Positions 59,501 through 64,000 of a stretch of DNA of 64,000 nt are shown here, piece by piece. A program made the position numbers and the translations under genes. The notes under the pieces were generated by a model. It saw nothing but the letters and a program-made list of their open reading frames with translations. It did no database searches and was not told the DNA's origin. Source of the DNA: Valencia hispanica (lineage: Eukaryota > Chordata > Actinopteri > Cyprinodontiformes > Valenciidae); the NCBI GenBank assembly GCA_963556495.2, contig OY747713.1:26351961-26415960 (forward strand), written 5' to 3'. Position 1 is the first letter of the stretch. The number at the start of each line of letters is the position of its first letter.

Positions 59501-62500
59501 GCCGGTTCATCCCTGGTGCCTGCCTGGGTGGACCGGTGTGTTGGTCGGCCGCCGCGCCGAACTAGCCCCGCTTTGGGAGGGGCCGGTTTGAGCATTGTTT
59601 GGTGATAGCTTTCGGGTGGCTCGGCGGGGGTTGGGTCCGGCGTCTCCACCTGGTTTCCTGTTCTGTATGTTTCGTGCTTGGTCGGTTCATTGGTGTCTTT
59701 GGTTGACCTTGGTTGCATGCTTGGTGCTCTGCGGTGTGCGTGACTGAGATTCGGGCGCTGGTTGAGCTCGTGTCTGGGTTCTGGCTGGTCTTGGCCTGGA
59801 GATGCCATCTGTCCGCCTGGGCTATTGGCATGGGGATTGGCCTGGGGAGGCGGTGGCGCATATCGTCCATTGGCTGGCCATCGGCCTGGCGGCCCTCTTC
59901 GACTGGTCCCTGGTCAGTTCCCTGCTGGGGGGTGGGGCGCCCTTGGGCCCCGGGCCTCCAGGCCCAAGGCAGGATCTTCCCTGGTGTAGCCGGTTGCCAG
60001 TGGGGCCTTTGGGCTCGTCGCTGCGGCCCCCCCGGGCCCCTGCGTTGTTGCTCCTGGATATTCCTCCAGGGCTCTCCTCTGCTCCTCTCTTGGGGTGTGG
60101 TCAGGCCTTCGATGATCCACCGGGGGTTCCTGTGCTCAGGGGTCCTTTGGGTTTCTATGGCTCTTATCTCCTTCGTGTCTGCATCGATTTCTGGGAGGTG
60201 GATCGATGGCTCCTCACACCATCTATTGAACAGTCGTACGGAGAAATCTAATATGCACCAGCACGCTCACACACACACAGATGAGGGGATTCCGGTGTTT
60301 ACGGATACATTCTTGGGCTTAGATTACTATTAATAAATCTTGTAATAATCGGTACCATGAGCTTTTCTGTGACGCTGTTATTATATTCATTTATCTATTT
60401 GTGGGTTGTGTAGTTCTCAGTTTGCATTGTTTGATTTGTTTTGTTGTTATTTTTTTCCCTCTCCCTGCCGTCCTGCTGGTGTGGAGGGAGACTGATGTTT
60501 TCTTTGATCCCCTTCCATTCTTGTATCTTCAGCTCACCCTCTCCCTCTTAAGCTTTTTTTTCCCTACCTCTCTTCATCTACTTTCTTTCTTCTCCTTTAT
60601 TTTCCATCTCCATGTGTCTGGGGCATCGAAAGAAAAAGAAAAACACACAGTAATTTCTAATAAAGATTGCTTACACATATATATCAAGTGGAGTACTATA
60701 GCAAAAGCTGTACTGCTCCACTTATGAAAATAAATCTGTTGAGCTTCTTCTTGGTACTCAGACACTTATTCTCAGCTCCACACTGCCAGACAGGACACGG
60801 AGAAAGAAAATGGCCAGTTTTCTCTTATTGTCAGTGATCAGAAAGTCAAATACTGAAAATATGATTTTTGTTTTATTATCAAATGACTCAGCAATATTTA
60901 ATTCCACTGTCTTTGCTCTATAAAAATGTGCATGATTGTTGAACCTTTTTTGAGTTTAATGAATATCAAATAAAGGTTATGCTTTAAATATAAATAGGAA
61001 TAATCATAATCCTTTACTGCTGTATTCAAAACTACTACCTCTATCAATGAGCCTGCAGCACATAATTTTCTCTTATTTGTTATTGTCTTTGGAGTAAAAA
61101 AGTTTAATTGATCAGAGCTACAAGGAAGCTTAAAATCGGGATTTAGCTGGAAAAGTCTGATGGGTGCATCTTAAATTAAATTTCAATAGCAGTCTTTTTT
61201 TGGTTTGTTGATTTGGCATACAATGTTGCCCATCTCAAAAATTAAACGGAGAACAGGGCATCAAATATGGAATAAATCATTGATTTAGCAGAAATGGAAA
61301 ACTGAAGGGAACTTCTTATAAAACCATGATTTTACAAAAAGAAAAAATTGAGAATCGTTTTGAGATCAGAGCTATTCCTTTAACTCTTAGTATTTTAAGT
61401 TTTTTATTCATTTTGATAAAAGTGACCTGCTCACTTCTGGAGTAAAAAGTAGAAGTTTTCTAAAGTCAAGTAGGTTATTGCAGTTCTAGCAAAATTTTGC
61501 TTTGAAGGGGAAGGAGCGCAAAAAGTGATCTGTATCACAAAGATGGCAGGCTTTTGGGCTAAACGCTATAACCAGTGAGGACGCCAAAGTTGAAGTAAAC
61601 AAGCAGCCTGAGAACAACCAGTGTGGAGAAAATACAAAATGTATGGCAGGCCTCGCATTAGTTTTCGCTCCCCTGCTTGTTAATAACGCAGACGTTTTAC
61701 TTCGCCAACAGAATTGTGTGTCTTTAAAGCAGTTATCCTTTAATAAAGGTCATGGCTTAGTGGTTCTTGGTAACTGCATGTTCACGCCAGACCTCTCATC
61801 CTGTTTCTTAGCCTTCCTTCATATAGGGGGGCAGCAAGGTTGTATAGCAGCAGCAGCTGCTGCCAACAGATACCAGTTTGATCTTTATTCCTGCAGCAAA
61901 GTTTATGCTAATACCTAATCTCGCATCCCACCACTACAACTACCCCCCGCTCTCTCTGCCCCACATATGTCCCTTTCTCATGATCCCTTTCACTTTCCTA
62001 AGTTTATCACAGTCCAGATTTTCCTCATTTTTGATAAAGGCCTACCTTATTCTTTTTTTCTTTTTTTCCACATGGTTATTTCTCTCTCTCTCTCTCTCTG
62101 TACATTCAGCCTTACGAGGGACTGAAGATTCAGGATCTGCGCCGACTGAAGGACATGCTGATTGTAGAGACCGCGGACATGCTGCAAGCTCCACTTTTCA
62201 CTGCTGAAGCCCTGCTTCGAGCTCATGGTGTGTTTCTCATTCAATGTAAGATTATATTCTTTTAATATATTTGTATTATGGCAGCGTAAAGTGTTTTTTT
62301 CTCTCTCTTTCTGTCAGATTGGGACAGAGAAAAGCTTCTGGAAGCCTGGATGTCTGATGCTGAAGGCTGCTGCCAGCGCTCTGGCGTCACCATGCCCACC
62401 CCACCACCCAGCGGCTACAATGCCTGGGACACCCTGCCGTCTCCCCGCACTCCTCGGACCCCACGCTCACCTCTAACGCTCACCCTCACCTCCCCCACCG

Positions 62501-62538
62501 ACAGCTGCCTCACACCGGGAGAGGAGGGCCTGGCTACG
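47412..62538 (+). CDS. ankib1: ankib1, N-terminal 341 codons in six exons (gene continues off the right edge)
   Basis: Six exons join without frame breaks to the N-terminal third of ANKIB1, an RBR (RING-IBR-RING) E3 ubiquitin ligase related to ARIH1/parkin. It opens [12 protein letters not shown], with Gly2 suited to N-myristoylation. Two ankyrin-repeat segments follow ([11 protein letters not shown] near residue 50; [14 protein letters not shown] near 150), then the very conserved block [20 protein letters not shown] and the [16 protein letters not shown] and [12 protein letters not shown] stretches. Human ANKIB1 is about 1,090 residues, so RING1, IBR, RING2 and the ubiquitin-interacting motif lie beyond 64000. 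Fish may carry a and b copies; I cannot tell which this is. Confidence 0.92.
47600..49390 (+). other. ankib1 intron after coding exon 1, unannotated part
   Basis: No exon-like or RNA-like sequence is recognisable. The frame at 47841-48101 has no conserved features. Confidence 0.5.
49395..49690 (-). mobile_element. Tc1-like relic
   Basis: GACTTTGACTAGGCCATTCT, then AACCATTCCATTGTAATTCT, is the reverse complement of a well-known fish Tc1 region near the end of the transposase. It is truncated and out of frame. Confidence 0.6.
49734..51238. mobile_element. TIR element with a second repeat nested inside
   Basis: The left end GCTGCGTTTATAAGGACA mirrors the right end TTGTAAACGCAGC (reverse complement GCTGCGTTTACAA). 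Left-side interior motifs (ATCGGATT, TTCATGTAAACAC) are repeated and palindromic. Near 50277 another repeat begins (TTTAAAGCTGCAAGCAGC) and continues, with GGGGGCGCTGGGG and CACGCCCACC motifs, to about 51170 (AGCTCTAGGAGGAGTTCGTT). The overlap suggests one element inserted in the other. Confidence 0.6.
51602..51680 (+). mobile_element. (GGAT)n and short retroposon tail
   Basis: (ATGG)n is followed by GTACTTTATTATTCCCATAA, GGGAAATTTCTTTGTTGCAG, the terminal segment of a common fish retroposon. Confidence 0.55.
53800..53960 (-). mobile_element. Rex1/L2-like LINE 3' fragment
   Basis: GCAGCTCTAAACAGATGTGT, CTCAGTGTTTCAGCAGTTTT and TAGATTAGAGGACTGTTCC match, in order, the 3' part of the LINE at 20100-20230. 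Confidence 0.5.
54773..55558. mobile_element. TTAA-flanked TIR element with a small ORF
   Basis: The left end TTAAAGCTGCAGTAGGTGAC and right end GTTACCTACTACAGCTTTAA are inverted repeats of about 20 bases with two mismatches. TTAA stands at both tips, as after piggyBac-type insertion, although the inner ends are not piggyBac-like. A minus-strand frame (55096-55320, 74 codons) encodes a Lys-rich stretch then [16 protein letters not shown] and [11 protein letters not shown], a peptide seen in predicted fish proteins. Its function is unknown to me. Confidence 0.65.
56767..56938 (+). CDS. ankib1: ankib1 coding exon 2
   Basis: 172 bases between a GAATAG acceptor and a CTGCAG|GTACGA donor. It encodes [20 protein letters not shown] and onward through RRADCLQ, matching the family ankyrin-region sequence. 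It restores phase 0. Confidence 0.9.
57034..57165 (+). CDS. ankib1: ankib1 coding exon 3
   Basis: 44 codons from [18 protein letters not shown] to [11 protein letters not shown], phase 0 both ends, GACAG acceptor and GAG|GTGAGA donor. It covers an ankyrin repeat. Confidence 0.9.
57184..57231. repeat. Perfect 21-nt-arm hairpin, 6-nt loop, beside an ankib1 donor
   Basis: The arms 57184-57204 and 57211-57231 are exact reverse complements around ATTTTG. It starts 19 bases after the last base of ankib1 coding exon 3. Confidence 0.9.
57390..57840 (-). mobile_element. Tc1-like relic
   Basis: GCCTTTGACTGGGCTATTCT, TCTAAACCGTCTAACTGTAG and GGGTCGTTCTCCTGCTGGAC match the reverse complement of a Tc1 transposase in order, then fade through CCACCACCTATGG. 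Frames are lost. Confidence 0.6.
58751..58942 (+). CDS. ankib1: ankib1 coding exon 4
   Basis: 64 codons from [20 protein letters not shown] to LLQYKE, phase 0 both ends, CTCTAG acceptor and GAG|GTGAGA donor. The last 25 codons ([14 protein letters not shown]) are the least conserved part. Confidence 0.9.
59430..60665 (+). mobile_element. GC-rich interspersed element of unnamed family
   Basis: This block is markedly GC-rich up to about 60200, turns AT/pyrimidine-rich, and ends in an A-rich tail (AAAGAAAAAGAAAAACACAC, near 60628). That order suggests a retroposon in plus orientation. Several overlapping open frames exist (206 codons at 59713-60333, 149 at 59802-60251, 168 minus at 59302-59808). 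Their Trp/Pro/Gly-rich or Pro/Thr-rich make-up looks like translated GC-rich DNA, not a known domain. I recall similar sequence as repetitive in other fish, without a name. It lies inside an ankib1 intron. Confidence 0.55.
60700..62078 (+). other. ankib1 intron, remainder
   Basis: No exon or recognisable repeat is seen, apart from GCAGCAGCAGCTGCTGC near 61848. The 91-codon frame at 61643-61918 has no family features. Confidence 0.45.
62079..62100 (+). repeat. (TC)n tract
   Basis: A dinucleotide run forms the polypyrimidine tract of the ankib1 coding exon 5 acceptor. Confidence 0.85.
62110..62227 (+). CDS. ankib1: ankib1 coding exon 5
   Basis: 118 bases after a (TC)n tract and ACATTCAG acceptor. 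It encodes [17 protein letters not shown] through EALLRAH and ends CATG|GTGTGT in phase 1. Confidence 0.92.
62318..62538 (+). CDS. ankib1: ankib1 coding exon 6
   Basis: 221 bases from a TGTCAG acceptor (completing Asp, then [15 protein letters not shown]) to GCTACG|GTGAGA. Its Pro/Ser/Thr-rich end leads toward RING1, which is not in the window. Confidence 0.92.
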
Positions 62539-63179
62539 GTGAGAAATAAGGAAAGAGTTCAGTAGGATACTATGGGAACAACCCTGTGCCCATGTTAATG
62601 TTTTGGTAGCAGCAGGTTAACGCAGGAGTGCATAACCATCTATCCTGCAACCTCTTTTTTCTGTTCCTTGTACCTTCACCAAATCATTGGCCTGGGTTAG
62701 CTGTTGGTTTTTGAGAAAGTTTTAATTGTAAAATCATTGCAAGTCATTTATCTACCAGAACATCTGATATTCAAACCTCCTGAAGTTTGTTCTAACATTT
62801 GCTCACAGTACAAACACACTAATTGTTTGTTCTTTAGATTTTAGATGATAAACCAACCCAAAGTAGTTCAGAATTGTAAACTGTCAGGAACATGATACAT
62901 GCTTTTTAACATTTTTTCCAAACGGATTCTGAAAAGTGTGGGACGTATTTGGATGCAGCCCCTCAATAAAAACCAGTATAACCAGTTATCCGCAGAAATT
63001 ACCTATTTAGTAAACAGAGCCCATCTGTGACCTATTTCTTTGGATCATAAATCCAGCTCTTCTGGGAAGGCCTCAGAGGTTTGTTGGAGAACATTAGCGA
63101 ACAAACAACATCACGGAGACCAAGTAGCACAGCAAACGGGTCAGGAAAAAATTTGGATAAAATGGCCGTCAACTTAATC

Positions 63180-64000
63180 TGAGCTGGAAAAGGAGAGCTT
63201 TAATAAGAGAAACAGCCAAGAGGCCTCTGGGGGCGCTGCAGAGATCCACAGCTAAGAATGTGTTAATACAAGTATTACTGGTGCACTCCACAAATATAGC
63301 CTTTATGGAAAAAAAAGTAAGAAGAAATCCTGACTGCAGTCCATAAAAAGTTTAGTTTGCAAAGATGCAAAAGAAGTCAAATGAAACCAAAATTTAACTC
63401 ATTGTCTTACTTGCAAAACAGTCTGTGTGACAACACTTCCCGCCACACATCTTTTGGAACACACCAACCATACAGTTAAACATGGTGGTGGCAACATCAT
63501 GCTGTGGGGATGTTTTCGCCCTACAAGGAAGCATGTCAGAGCGTTTAGAAAGATTGAGCTAAAGCCTGTTTGAGGCTGCAAAAGCCTTTAGCCTGGGGCA
63601 GGGGTTTGCCTAGCAGCAGAGCAACAACCCAGAACATACTGCTGGAGTTACAAAGCATATTTATGTGTTCACATGGATAACTCAAAGTCCAATTAAACTA
63701 TCAATGTTCATAGATGAAATTTTGCTAAGAACAATATGTAATAATGTGTCATTAGGTATGCAAAGCTGGAAGAGCTATAATCCAAACGATTTACAGGTCT
63801 TATTGCAGCAGAACAAATGATTGATCGATGTTTTGACCCTGGCTAAGTACCAATGTCCACTTCAAATTTTTTTTCAGATTTTTGTTCATAAAAGTTTCTA
63901 AACCATGTATAATTTTTCCCTACACTTCCGTTATTTACCACTTTGTATTGCTCCATCACGCATAATCCCAATAAAATACTTGGAAGCTTTCTGAATGTTA
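63180..64000 (+). mobile_element. Tc1-like transposon relic at the right edge
   Basis: CATACAGTTAAACATGGTGG gives HTVKHGGGNIMLWGCF, the conserved Tc1 transposase motif, at about 63468-63515. Upstream (63200-63310) has the degraded helix-turn-helix region, and downstream CAACAACCCAGAACATACTG corresponds to the DNDPKH-type region. The end (CACTTTGTATTGCTCC, CCCAATAAAATACTTGGAAG) resembles the family's terminal repeat. Stops are frequent. It lies in the next ankib1 intron. Confidence 0.7.

Noticed and set aside
59302..59808. 168-codon minus frame rich in Pro and Thr
   Set aside because: Antisense to the GC-rich element; low-complexity composition and no domain.
1..64000. tRNA, rRNA, CRISPR or bacterial operon
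   Set aside because: No tRNA A/B box pair with a cloverleaf was recognised by eye, and no spaced direct-repeat array or ribosome-binding-site layout exists. A tRNAscan or Infernal run would be the decisive check for RNA genes.

Overview
The window is vertebrate nuclear DNA, almost certainly from a ray-finned (teleost) fish. It has AT-rich intergenic DNA, GT-AG introns, three conserved vertebrate genes, and dense relics of fish transposons: Rex1/L2-like and RTE-like LINEs, several Tc1/mariner families, hAT-like elements and a BEL/Pao retrotransposon. I see nothing bacterial: no operons, no CRISPR array, no phage.

Host genes, left to right. (1) fam83h, minus strand: the start-codon exon (2269-2391) and the next coding exon (1045-1377). 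The rest of the gene lies beyond the left edge. A GC-rich island at about 9340-9600 could be its promoter, but this is unproven. (2) rtp3, plus strand: a complete three-exon gene (22943-25309, 175 codons) for a 3CxxC zinc-finger receptor-transporting protein. Two interferon-response-type motifs lie just upstream of its TATA box. (3) ankib1, plus strand: a GC-rich noncoding first exon and promoter near 41.55-41.95 kb, then six coding exons from 47412 to 62538. These cover the first 341 codons (ankyrin repeats and the stretch before the RING). The RING-IBR-RING part lies beyond the right edge.

Between the genes there are mostly mobile-element layers. 2.4-22 kb holds Tc1 relics, a hAT-like element, two LINE families (one nested inside the other with a target-site duplication), microsatellites and a perfect 27-nt-arm hairpin. 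25.8-41 kb holds a second hAT-like copy, a decayed Myb/SANT-like domain, a tandem array of about 159 bp split by a LINE, a hAT element with a perfect 8-bp target duplication, a decayed duplicate of part of rtp3 intron 1, and a truncated BEL/Pao gag-pol. The ankib1 introns hold a nested TIR element, a TTAA-flanked element with a small ORF, Tc1 relics, a perfect 21-nt-arm hairpin beside an exon, and a GC-rich interspersed element of about 1.2 kb whose family I cannot name.

The three genes are functionally unrelated: keratin/CK1 scaffolding, interferon-linked receptor transport or antiviral response, and an RBR ubiquitin ligase. Nothing suggests they act together. I found no new multi-gene system. 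The most interesting signals are the rtp3 promoter, the nested repeats, the perfect short-loop hairpins and the GC-rich element.
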